Part shown: positions 6,228-14,900 of the stretch, piece after piece
Position numbering within the stretch: the stretch's first letter is position 1
How the letters are laid out: the number at the start of each line of letters is the position of its first letter
Assembly (NCBI GenBank): GCA_018648945.1
Contig: JABGQJ010000107.1
Coordinates: 1 to 15,309 of the forward strand
Reading direction: 5' to 3'
DNA: 15,309 nucleotides
Source: Victivallales bacterium
GTDB taxonomy: Bacteria > Verrucomicrobiota > Lentisphaeria > Oligosphaerales > Lenti-02
The notes under the pieces: generated by a model
The model's input: only the letters and a program-made list of their open reading frames with translations
Databases searched by the model: none
What the model was told of the DNA's origin: nothing
Translations under genes and position numbers: made by a program

Positions 6228-8435
6228 ATGCATAGAGTGCGTTCGGCCCAACGCGTCTTCCTGCTGGTCGCCATGTTGGTGGTTGGCCAGCTGTCCGCCG
6301 CGCTCAACGTCCGCGATTTCGGCGCGACCGGCGATGGCGAGACCGACGATACCGCAGCCATTCAGAAGGCCTTGACGGCGGCAGCAGTGGCCAAGGTCAC
6401 GCCTGCCGTCCGGTTCCCGCCAGGGACCTATCGGGTCTCGCGACCGCTGCTGGTGTCGTCCCTGGCGGCTCTGCACGGTGCGCCGGGCTCTGTGTTGGTT
6501 GCTGCCGGCAACCACGATCTTCTCTATGTGCACGAGGCCCGCCGCGTGCGTATTCAGGGGCTCCGGTTCCGGGGCGGGAAGCGCCACATCAGGATTTCTC
6601 CGGGAGAGGCACTCCTGGGCACGGTCACCATCTCGGCCTGCACGTTCGAAGAATCCGGCGGCTTTGCCGTGGAGTGCATGAAGCTGCTCGAGCCGGATGG
6701 CGATGGAACTCTTGCCCCGTATCGCGTCGGGGATGGCGGCTTGGTGGCACAGGACGAGGGGCGGGGCCGGATTGCGCCCTGTCCCCTGCTGCTGCATGTC
6801 GATGCCTGCGTGTTCCGCGACTGCCAGAACGCGGTCAGTGGCATGTGCGAAACCGCGGTGGTGGAGAACAGTACGGTGACGACGCCCGAGACCATGCGGG
6901 GCGGGGCGTTCCGCGCCTCTGGGCGCTTCCTGCTGGCGCAGGTGAGCGGATTGGCGTATCCCGTCGCCGGGCGGAAGCAGCACTGGCTGACCGCCATCGG
7001 CGGCGCCGTCGCCCTACGCGGTTGCACCTTCCGATCGGACGAGCCATGGGGGTTGCCGGCAGTCTATGCGCTACAGACCGGGGGCAAGACTGCCTCCAGC
7101 GTGGTGATCGACGGCTGCTCCTTTGCCGCTGCCGGGAATGAGGAGGGGTGCCTGGTCTACTGCCGCGAGATGCCCAACCTGATTGCTGTCCGCAACTCCC
7201 GAGAGCTGAGCGACCAGCCGGTGGACATCCTGGGCTTTGCTCGGACCTTCACCATGGAAGGGCTCGAGGAGCGCTGCCACTACCCCACAAGTACCGTTCC
7301 CGAGCGGTTCCGCCTGGACCTGAGCGAGGGGAACCACGGGCTTGCCGCCAATGTGCCCAAGGAACTGGCGCCCCTTGCCTGCCCCCCTCTCCCAGAAAGC
7401 AGCGCTGCCGCCTTCCAGACCACCGTCCACGATATCCGCCCCGAACCCGCGCCAACACCCAAGCGTTCGCTCAACCTGCTCGACTTCGGGGCCAAGGGCG
7501 ATGGCATGTCCGACGATTCCGTGGCGTTCAAGAAGGCCCTGCGAAAGCTGCGCCCCACGGACGAGCTGGTGGTGCCGCCGGGACGCTACCGGCTCACGCA
7601 GACGGTGCGCCTTCCGCCCCGCACCACGATTCGCGGCGACGGATGGCCCATATTCCTAGTCGCCAGGCCAGCCAAGGTGGGGTTCTTTGCCAAGAAGGCA
7701 TTGGCACTGCGCATGTCTGGCTGTGTGTTCGAGGGCGGCGAAACCGCCCTGCAAGTCACGACCGCCCCCGACCGGCATTCCCTCGTGCAGTTGAGCAACT
7801 GCTCGTTCAGCGATACGTCTGGCCCGGCGGTGACCTGCCTCAGCGGCGCAGGCCGAGTGAGCGAACCCAACCGGAGCCGATTGCGCGTGGTCTCCTGCGA
7901 GTTCCAGGGCTGCGACCAGGCTCTGCAGACCAATTTCAACCAGAGTCATATGCGCGCCTGCGCACTGGTCAGCAAGCGCAACGCATCCGACCGGCCGGTA
8001 GTCGACTGCATGGGTGCCAGCATGGTGTTCGAGGGCATTCTCGGGATTCCCCAACTCGGGGCAGACCGGGAGGATGCCGATCCCCGCTGGCTCGATGCCT
8101 ACGGGCGCCTGCTCTGTCGCGATGTGCGCTTCGGGCCCGAGGACGGCGGCATGTGTCTGGTCCGTGTCCGCCAGGGCGAACGTGGAGACAACGAGGTGTT
8201 CATCGAGAACAGCTCGGCCTGGTGTCGCGGCAACCGCCGCCGCGACGCCATGGTGCACTGCGATGTGGTGCCACGCGCCATTGCCCTGCGCAACTGCGTT
8301 GCCTCTCCCGAGAAGCAGGTTACTGTGTCTATTGGCCCCGGGCTGGAGGATGCGCTAAGCCGCGCCGTCCACCTTTCCGGGAACGTCTTCCCCGCCAGAA
8401 TCAGTCTGCCGATACTCCCCGGAATCCGGCATTGA
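6228..8435 (+). CDS. Secreted tandem pectate-lyase-3-like beta-helix protein
   Basis: The protein is 735 residues from the ATG at 6228, preceded by AAGGAG 10 bases upstream. A signal peptide (FLLVAMLVVGQLSA, cleavage near residue 24-25) is followed directly by LNVRDFGATGDGETDD (26-41), the entry motif of the pectate lyase superfamily (PF12708). PPGTYRVSRPL comes next, then beta-helix rungs (VTISACTFEESGGFAVECM and similar). The same entry recurs at residues 415-430 (LNLLDFGAKGDGMSDD), with PPGRYRLTQTVRLPPRTTIRGDGWP and another set of rungs (LRMSGCVFEGGETALQV, VQLSNCSFSDTSGPAVTC). The protein is therefore two beta-helix units in tandem, linked by a Pro-rich segment near 380-412. Family members lyse or hydrolyse acidic polysaccharides or bind glycans. 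I cannot identify catalytic residues, so lyase activity is unproven. It is divergent from the deacetylase-like gene. Confidence 0.87.
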   Translation: MHRVRSAQRVFLLVAMLVVGQLSAALNVRDFGATGDGETDDTAAIQKALTAAAVAKVTPAVRFPPGTYRVSRPLLVSSLAALHGAPGSVLVAAGNHDLLYVHEARRVRIQGLRFRGGKRHIRISPGEALLGTVTISACTFEESGGFAVECMKLLEPDGDGTLAPYRVGDGGLVAQDEGRGRIAPCPLLLHVDACVFRDCQNAVSGMCETAVVENSTVTTPETMRGGAFRASGRFLLAQVSGLAYPVAGRKQHWLTAIGGAVALRGCTFRSDEPWGLPAVYALQTGGKTASSVVIDGCSFAAAGNEEGCLVYCREMPNLIAVRNSRELSDQPVDILGFARTFTMEGLEERCHYPTSTVPERFRLDLSEGNHGLAANVPKELAPLACPPLPESSAAAFQTTVHDIRPEPAPTPKRSLNLLDFGAKGDGMSDDSVAFKKALRKLRPTDELVVPPGRYRLTQTVRLPPRTTIRGDGWPIFLVARPAKVGFFAKKALALRMSGCVFEGGETALQVTTAPDRHSLVQLSNCSFSDTSGPAVTCLSGAGRVSEPNRSRLRVVSCEFQGCDQALQTNFNQSHMRACALVSKRNASDRPVVDCMGASMVFEGILGIPQLGADREDADPRWLDAYGRLLCRDVRFGPEDGGMCLVRVRQGERGDNEVFIENSSAWCRGNRRRDAMVHCDVVPRAIALRNCVASPEKQVTVSIGPGLEDALSRAVHLSGNVFPARISLPILPGIRH

Positions 8436-8514
8436 TGCGGAACCCAGGGAAGGCGTCCCGAGTCTGAATCTGCGGAGGGTTCGGGGGTGGTTGTGTGGGT
8501 CAGAGGTACAAACT

Positions 8515-8518
8515 GGAG
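8515..8518 (+). promoter_or_regulatory. Ribosome binding site of the glycine-zipper gene
   Basis: GGAG lies 8 bases before the ATG at 8527. It supports that start over the in-frame ATG at 8491, which would bury the signal peptide. Confidence 0.6.
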
Positions 8519-8526
8519 TTAGTATC

Positions 8527-8775
8527 ATGATGAGAATTCTCGCCATCCTGTCCATCGCCGGCTTCCTGGTCGGCTGTGAATCTCTCTCGGACCACAAGGG
8601 CGCGGCGATTGGCGTTGGTGTAGGCGCAGTTGCAGGCGGCGTACTGGGCGGCGTGATCGGGCATCAGTCTGACCACAAGGTCGGCGGTGCCGTCATCGGC
8701 GCCGGTGTGGGTGCCGCTGCTGGTGGCGTAATCGGCCACCAGGTGGACAAGAAGAAGAAGAGCGACGACGAGTAG
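8527..8775 (+). CDS. Small glycine-zipper lipoprotein
   Basis: The protein is 82 residues. Residues 1-17 (MMRILAILSIAGFLVGC) form a lipoprotein signal with lipobox LVGC, so Cys17 should be lipidated. The rest is a glycine-zipper domain (PF13488/PF05433-like) made of two copies of one unit. Residues 21-47 run SDHKGAAIG...GGVIGHQ and residues 48-72 run SDHKVGGAVIG...GGVIGHQ, each rich in GxxxG spacing. A charged tail (DKKKKSDDE) ends it. Glycine-zipper lipoproteins lie in the outer membrane or periplasm and are often linked to envelope stress, but the role here is unknown. ATG at 8530 is an equally possible start. The preceding 91-base spacer holds no promoter I would defend. The next gene, also a lipoprotein, begins 137 bases downstream. 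Confidence 0.88.
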   Translation: MMRILAILSIAGFLVGCESLSDHKGAAIGVGVGAVAGGVLGGVIGHQSDHKVGGAVIGAGVGAAAGGVIGHQVDKKKKSDDE

Positions 8776-8899
8776 TCACAGCTCGGCTTCCTCCGAACGC
8801 AGGCGAAGGGCTTGACTTGGCTCTGGGCCATTGTGTTGTGGTGCCCCAAATTCTGCGGTGCGTTCTCCCGTTGGATCTATTGAGAGCCAAGCACCAAAA

Positions 8900-8904
8900 G
8901 GGAG
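8900..8904 (+). promoter_or_regulatory. Ribosome binding site of the vWA gene
   Basis: GGGAG lies 8 bases before the ATG at 8913. It favours this start, which gives a lipoprotein signal, over the longer frame starting at 8817. Confidence 0.65.
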
Positions 8905-8912
8905 TTCGCATT

Positions 8913-10490
8913 ATGTCCAGAATCACTGCTGCCTTGTCGATCCTCGCTGTATTGGTCGTCTGCTCAGGCTGCGGGAGGAAATCCGGGTCTGCGTCCAGGA
9001 GCGCCATGATGGCCATGAGCCTTGATTCGGCGGGCATGGCCACGAGGTCAGAGACCGCTGAGGAAGGCCACAACCGCGAAGCGTATGACCGGATCCATGA
9101 CAATCCGTTCAAGCTGGTGCGGCAGGACCCGCTCTCGACCTTCAGCATCGATGTGGACACGGCCAGTTACGCGAATGTGCGTCGCTTCCTGAACCAGAAC
9201 CAGCTGCCCCCGCCGGATGCGGTCCGCATCGAGGAACTGGTCAACTACTTCCGCTACGACTACGCGCAACCGAAGGGGGAGCATCCCTTCTCGGTGAGCG
9301 TGGATCTGGCACAGTGTCCATGGGCGCCGAAGCATCACCTGGCGCGGGTGGCGCTGAAGGGGCGCGAGCCCGATCTGGCGCGGCGGCCGGCCAGCAATCT
9401 GGTCTTTCTGCTCGACGTCTCCGGTTCGATGAGCGACCACAACAAGCTGCCCCTGGTGCAGAAGTCCATGAAGCTGATGGTGGACCGTCTCGGCGAGAAC
9501 GACCGAGTAGCCATCGTGGTCTACGCCGGGGCCAGCGGCCTGGTGCTGCCAAGCACGAGTTGCGACCGCAAGGAGCAGGTGCTGGCGGCTCTGGATCGTC
9601 TGAGCGCCGGCGGCTCGACCAACGGCGGGGCGGGCATTCAGCTCGCCTACCAGACGGCGGTCGACAACTTCATCAAAGGTGGCACCAACCGGGTCATCCT
9701 GGCCACTGACGGCGACTTCAATGTGGGGATCAGCAATCGCGGCAGTCTGACCCGGCTGATCGAGAACAAGGCCAAGAGCGGCGTGTTCCTGACCGTCCTC
9801 GGGTTCGGGCAAGGCAATCTGCAGGATGCGACGATGGAGGAGCTCTCGGGCAAGGGCAACGGCACCTATGCCTATATCGACTCCATCCGCGAAGCACGGA
9901 AAGTCCTGGTGGAGCAGATTGGCGGCACCTTGCTGACCATCGCCAAGGACGTGAAGATCCAGGTGGAGTTCAACCCGACCCGGATCGGCGCCTATCGCTT
10001 GATCGGCTACGAGAACCGGATGCTCGCGAACCAGGACTTCAACGACGACAAGAAGGACGCCGGGGATATCGGCGCGGGGTTGACCGTCACCGCCTTCTAC
10101 GAACTGGTCCCGCGCGGGGTCGAGATTGACATTCCGGGGGTGGACCCACTCAAATACCAGGCCAAGGCCCTGGCCGATGCGGCGATATCGGACGAAGCAA
10201 TGACGGTGAAACTCCGCTACAAACTGCCGGACGGCGACACCAGCACGCTGATCACCGCCACGGTGAAGGACCAGCCCCGAAGCATCAAGGAGGTGTCCGA
10301 CGACTACGTATTTGCCACTTCCGTCGCGGCCTTCGGCATGGTCCTGCGCAACTCTCCCCACAAGGGAAGCGCGAGCCTTGCACTGGTCGAAGAACTGGCC
10401 CGGACCGGGGCGCGCCGTGATCCGGGTGGGTACCGGAAGGAGTTCCTGGAACTGCTGAGGAAGGCCAGAGCGCTGAAGCAGAGGGAATAG
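8913..10490 (+). CDS. von Willebrand factor A lipoprotein, YfbK-like
   Basis: The protein is 525 residues. MSRITAALSILAVLVVCSGC is a lipoprotein signal with Cys20 as the likely lipid anchor; the lipobox is slightly unusual because Cys17 occupies the -3 position. About residues 55-150 match the YfbK N-terminal domain (PF12450: DNPFKLVRQDPLSTFSIDVDTASYANVRRFL). The vWA domain follows, with a complete MIDAS metal site: DVSGS (D168, S170, S172), T236 in GGSTNGG and D266 in ATDGDFN. From about residue 350 comes DUF3520 (PF12034), including TVTAFYELVP and the final RKEFLELLRKARAL helix. The length and domain order match the family. The protein probably binds a partner through the metal site at the cell envelope; the partner is unknown. 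It follows the glycine-zipper lipoprotein gene and precedes the SGNH gene by 70 bases. Confidence 0.95.
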   Translation: MSRITAALSILAVLVVCSGCGRKSGSASRSAMMAMSLDSAGMATRSETAEEGHNREAYDRIHDNPFKLVRQDPLSTFSIDVDTASYANVRRFLNQNQLPPPDAVRIEELVNYFRYDYAQPKGEHPFSVSVDLAQCPWAPKHHLARVALKGREPDLARRPASNLVFLLDVSGSMSDHNKLPLVQKSMKLMVDRLGENDRVAIVVYAGASGLVLPSTSCDRKEQVLAALDRLSAGGSTNGGAGIQLAYQTAVDNFIKGGTNRVILATDGDFNVGISNRGSLTRLIENKAKSGVFLTVLGFGQGNLQDATMEELSGKGNGTYAYIDSIREARKVLVEQIGGTLLTIAKDVKIQVEFNPTRIGAYRLIGYENRMLANQDFNDDKKDAGDIGAGLTVTAFYELVPRGVEIDIPGVDPLKYQAKALADAAISDEAMTVKLRYKLPDGDTSTLITATVKDQPRSIKEVSDDYVFATSVAAFGMVLRNSPHKGSASLALVEELARTGARRDPGGYRKEFLELLRKARALKQRE

Positions 10491-10547
10491 GCGGCAGGCA
10501 TGGCGGCGCCCGGGTTGGTCGTGTAGGGTTGGGCCTGTGACCAAGCC

Positions 10548-10553
10548 AAGGAG
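10548..10553 (+). promoter_or_regulatory. Ribosome binding site of the SGNH hydrolase gene
   Basis: AAGGAG lies 7 bases before the ATG at 10561, a near-ideal Shine-Dalgarno. The 70-base gap after the vWA stop shows no terminator hairpin, so read-through is possible. Confidence 0.65.
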
Positions 10554-10560
10554 CTGATCC

Positions 10561-11925
10561 ATGCTACGAGCAGTCTGTCGAATGACCTTCCTGGGAGCGA
10601 TGGTGGCAATGAGCGCAAACAGCCAGGATCTGGCGGCCGTGCAAGTACCAGGGACGCATATCCAGCGGACCATGTCCCTGCTGGCAACATCGACCCCGGA
10701 GAAGCGGAACAAGGTGCGGGTACTGTTCTATGGGCAGTCCATCACCTGCCAAGGGTGGTGGCAGCAGGTGGCGACCGATCTCAGGAGACGCTTCCCGGAC
10801 GCCGATCTCGACATCCAGAACAAGGCCATTGGCGGCTTCACCGCCCCGGCCCTGATCAACACCGCCGACTACGACCTCTACCCCTTCTACCCCGACCTGC
10901 TCATCTTCCACGTCTATGGTGGCGGGAACATGGACAAGTGGGAGGCAATCATCCGCCGCACCCGCGAGCGTACCGCTGCGGAGATCCTGGTCTGGACCCA
11001 CCATTGGATCGGGCGGAAGAGCGACTTGACGGAATCCGAACGGATCCGCCAGATCGCGGTGAAGTACGACTGCGGGCTGGTGGACATCATGCCCAAGTGG
11101 CAGGCGGCACTCAAGGAGAAGGGCGTGGAACCCAAGGCCGTCCTGCGGGATGGCATCCACCTCAACAAGGAAGGTTGCACCATGCTCGCGGACATGATCA
11201 AGCCCTTCCTCGTGCACAACCCCGAACAGATGACGAAGAAGAGCCGCGCCTTGGCCCAGGACATCCCAGTGGATGCCCCCGCTGTGAAACGGCTGCCCGA
11301 TGGCAGCCTGGAGGTCCGCTTCACGGGCAACCGCATCGACGCGATTGCTGGCCCTGGTACGCCTACCGGTCCGCTGGCCACGCTCACCGTGGATGGCAAG
11401 GCTCCGGCCCAGGCTGCCGGTGCGTTCGCCTTGACCAAGCCCAGCAACGCGCCCTACACCTGGTTCCCTGCGGTGAGTGTCATTGGCAATAACGCCCCGG
11501 TCGTGGCCGAGACATGGACCGCCAAGTTCCTGGAATTCACCCCAGACGGGAAGAAGTTCCGCTACAGTGTCAGCGGCTCGGTGACCGGGCCCGACGGCGA
11601 GGGCAACCAGACCGACACCTTCGTCTCTGCCTCCGGCCGGGTCGTCATCAAGGGCGGCGGCAACTGGAGCCGTGTGCCCTGGTCCCTCACCTACAAGAAG
11701 AAGCAGATGCCCGAGACCTTCAAGGTCACCTGGAAGGTCGTTCCGCTCTTTGTTGAGACGCCTCAGTTTGCCGCCGCCAAGAATCCAGCCAGCGAGCGTT
11801 CCGTCGCCCTCATCAAGGGCGTCAGCAATGGCCCTCACACCATCCGTCTGACCCCGAAGCCGGGCACGAAGCTCGACCTCGCCGGCTTCCGTGTCTACCA
11901 GCCCCCACTGCCCGTCACGGAGTAG
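10561..11925 (+). CDS. Secreted SGNH/GDSL-type hydrolase with C-terminal beta domain
   Basis: The protein is 454 residues. The N-terminus (MLRAVCRMTFLGAMVAMSANSQ) is a signal peptide. Catalytic blocks of SGNH esterases are recognisable: RVLFYGQSIT with nucleophile S60, NKAIGGFTA supplying the block II glycine, HVYGGGN with N123, and DGIHLNKEG with D197 and H200 near the end of the hydrolase domain (about residue 220). A second part of about 230 residues is beta-rich (LEVRFTGNRIDAIAG..., FRYSVSGSVTGPDGEGNQTDTF...) and I do not recognise its family. SGNH enzymes in glycan clusters usually remove acetyl or other esters, or act as rhamnogalacturonan acetylesterases, so deacetylation of a polysaccharide is the best guess. 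Its stop lies 10 bases from the stop of the convergent beta-helix gene. Confidence 0.88.
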   Translation: MLRAVCRMTFLGAMVAMSANSQDLAAVQVPGTHIQRTMSLLATSTPEKRNKVRVLFYGQSITCQGWWQQVATDLRRRFPDADLDIQNKAIGGFTAPALINTADYDLYPFYPDLLIFHVYGGGNMDKWEAIIRRTRERTAAEILVWTHHWIGRKSDLTESERIRQIAVKYDCGLVDIMPKWQAALKEKGVEPKAVLRDGIHLNKEGCTMLADMIKPFLVHNPEQMTKKSRALAQDIPVDAPAVKRLPDGSLEVRFTGNRIDAIAGPGTPTGPLATLTVDGKAPAQAAGAFALTKPSNAPYTWFPAVSVIGNNAPVVAETWTAKFLEFTPDGKKFRYSVSGSVTGPDGEGNQTDTFVSASGRVVIKGGGNWSRVPWSLTYKKKQMPETFKVTWKVVPLFVETPQFAAAKNPASERSVALIKGVSNGPHTIRLTPKPGTKLDLAGFRVYQPPLPVTE

Positions 11926-11935
11926 GGGCCTGGCG

Positions 11936-14900
11936 TCAGTCGGCTGGCACCAACTCGATGTCCTTGACGTCGAACTGGGCCTTCGCGACGCCTTGGGCGA
12001 CGATGAAGAGGGAGTCCATCGCGCGGAAGCCGGCACCGGGGGCCGGCAGGTCGCGGAACTCGCGGGGCTTCTCCTCGCCGGGGAGGTGGACGCGGAGGGT
12101 GAATGGCGACGCCGGAGCAACGCCCAGAGTGCCTGTCACCTCGAAGGTCGCCCATTGGCCCAAGGGCACTCGCATGAGTTCGCGGCCGTTGGTCAGGCAT
12201 AGCTTGCCGCCGGGACGGATGTAGAACGTGGGACCAGGCTGCAGTGGAGGGATGTTGTGCCGACGCCACTGGTAGTAGAGATGAGTGTCCTTGTCCACTC
12301 GCACGGTGATCCGGCCGACCAGGCGTCCGGCCTTCATCTTGAACGGGATGCTGAGATGGGGGTTGAAGTCGTACTTCTGACCGGGGCGGTCCAGGAAACG
12401 CAGGAAAGCCGGAGTGGTCTCGTCGGCAGCAACCCGGATGGTGGCCTCCTTACCTTCCTCTTCGTGGGTCTTTCCCATGGGCGAGAGATCACCCGGTTTG
12501 CACCCCGCAAGGTCCAGCCGCAACGGATCAGGGGGTGGCGCGAAGAGCGCCGAGGCACCGCTGCCATCCGCGAACCCGTCCTTGAAGGAGCGCGCGCGCA
12601 GCTCGCAGGGCTCCCTCAGAAGGAACGGCCCGGCGTATGGCGTGGAGCGCATCGTGGGCAACGTACCATTGACTGTGTACCGGATCGCCGCCACCGGTTC
12701 GCTGGCCGCGAGGGTGATCTGGATCGGTTTCCTGAGCACGCCGCCCACTGGCGAGATGGTGGTACGCAGGGGCGGCTTGATGTACCGCTGGCGGTAGGGC
12801 GCGCGCAGGCCAGCCTTCGACATATCCAGCGGCTCGATCCCCATTGCGAGCGCGGGCGAACCGGGCTTGAACCGGAAGTCGCCCTTGGCCGGGGCCATCA
12901 GCAGGGGATCGGCCACTCGGCTCTGCTTCTCCACCCCGTTCGCCTGTTCAGCACGAACGAAGGTCCGGGCCCGCTCGGCATTTTCCGCGCACCAGTAGAG
13001 ATTCCCGTCCGCCTCCGCATCGCGCAACCGAGGGGCGGCACCCGATCCATACAGACGTCGCTGGTAGAAGAAGCTGTGGCCGCGCTGGGTAGCGTAGAGC
13101 ACGTTCTTCTTGACCACGGTCCCCTTCATCGAGCCGAGTTCCAGGGAGATGAACCCCCGGGCTGTCCGCGCGACGCAGGGCGCGCCGATGATGTTGTTGG
13201 TGATCGTGTTGCGCCCCTTGATGGTGATGCCGGTGGCATGGCCGCCCATTCCCCAGACCACATTGCCATGCATGATCGTTTCGTGCTGGTCATCGTCGCA
13301 GCGGATGCCCTCGGCCATGTGCTTGCTGGGGCAATCGTGCACGTAGTTGTACTGCACGCGATTCCCCTTCCCCGCCCCTGAGACGTAGATGCCGTTGCCA
13401 TCGCCGAGGATACGCATCACGCGGAAGATGTCGTTGTGCTCGACGATGTTCAGGCGTCCGTGCAACAGGGGCTCCCGCTGCCACCAGTTGCCGCGCTGTT
13501 CGTCCTTGATCTCATGATTGCGGATAGAGGCCGAACACTCCCGCGTGCTCGGGGCTGGTGCCAGACCAGCACGGGCGGTGACCACGACGGCGGTATAGGG
13601 CGTGTCGTGGAGGGTGTTGTGGGCAATGCGGTTGCTCCCGCTCTGCCAGGCGAAAATGCCGGGGCTGGCCCAGTAAGTCTCGCCAATGTGGTGGATGTAG
13701 TTGTCCACGATCTCGTTCTCGCGGTTCACATCCTTTGCCCCGGGGCCATACCCGCACAGGAAGACACCGACCCCGCCAAGGTGGGCGAACTGGCAACCCT
13801 GAACCCGGTTGCGCTGCGCATGGAGATCGAGACGCAGACCGGTCGATCCGGAGTTGACGAACTGGCAGTCCTGGAACACGCAATCCTCGGCGCCGCGCAG
13901 CCGGACCATGCCCGAAGGCGCGTCGAATGCCTCCCAGTCGTGCTGTACACCCCAGCCGGTGAGCCCATGCCATGAATGCCTCTCGGCCTGACTGAAGGTG
14001 ATGCCATGGAACTCGAGGCCGCGCACCGGCATGTCCGTCGGTCCAGGGTAGTCGATCTTGCCCTCGATCCGGATCAGTTCGGTGAGGACGGGGGCGGCAA
14101 TGTCCTGCGGTTCGTCGGTGCGCGGCCACAGGTACAGGCGTTTGGCCCGGCTGTCGAGCACCCATTCGCCCGGCGAATCGAGGTGTGCCAGGCGATTCTC
14201 CACCCACACCGTGCTGCTGTGCCCCGCTCCGCAATAGGCCATGGCATAGGTGGCGGGGTAGCGCAGCTTGGCCACCTTCTTCACCTCATCCACGGAGACG
14301 AGCGGGAGTATGTTCTGAACCCACTGTGCACGTGGAATCACCCGTATTTCCGCGTCCGTGACATCGGGACCATCGCGCAGCATGCCTTCGGGGAATTGCA
14401 GCTCATCGTGCGGAGCGCCATGCCAGCCGCTGGCGCTGTTGGTCTGCCGAAATCCCTTGCTCCGGGCACGTGGGAGCCGCTCCCCGCCCTCGAAGAGCGA
14501 GAAGAACCGCCCTGCCGTCTCGTGGTGCGGGCGCTGGGTGTATCGGTTCCCCCGTTTCGGCCCGATCAGGGAAACATCGGCAATGCGGATCGTCCGCCCC
14601 ACGTTGCCGCCAATCTGGAAGGAAGCCACACAGTCCAGGTCCGCTGGCGCTATCCCCCGAAGCACGAAACGCTTTGCTTTGGGGCCGACTTCCACGTCCT
14701 GGTGCACGACGTTCTGGTGCGGGGGGCTCTGCTGTAGCAGCAGGACCGGGACCTTGGTTGGCGCATCGGCCGACATGGTGAAGCCCCAAACGTACTCCTG
14801 CCCCTTGGCCACGTTTACGTTCTGCCGAAGCTGGAGATGGTGCGACGCCCTTCCCGCAACCACATGCAATCGAGCAGCCTGACCCTTTGCCGCAGGCTCA

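Noticed and set aside
8812..8839. Promoter TTGACT-N16-TGTTGT before the vWA gene
   Set aside because: The -10 matches only 3 of 6 consensus positions, so I do not list it as a feature.
9048..10712. 554-codon minus-strand frame
   Set aside because: It lies opposite the vWA gene, whose MIDAS, YfbK N-terminal and DUF3520 features are unmistakable.
10564..12120. 518-codon minus-strand frame spanning two genes
   Set aside because: It covers the complement of the SGNH hydrolase and the end of the beta-helix gene and has no family features.
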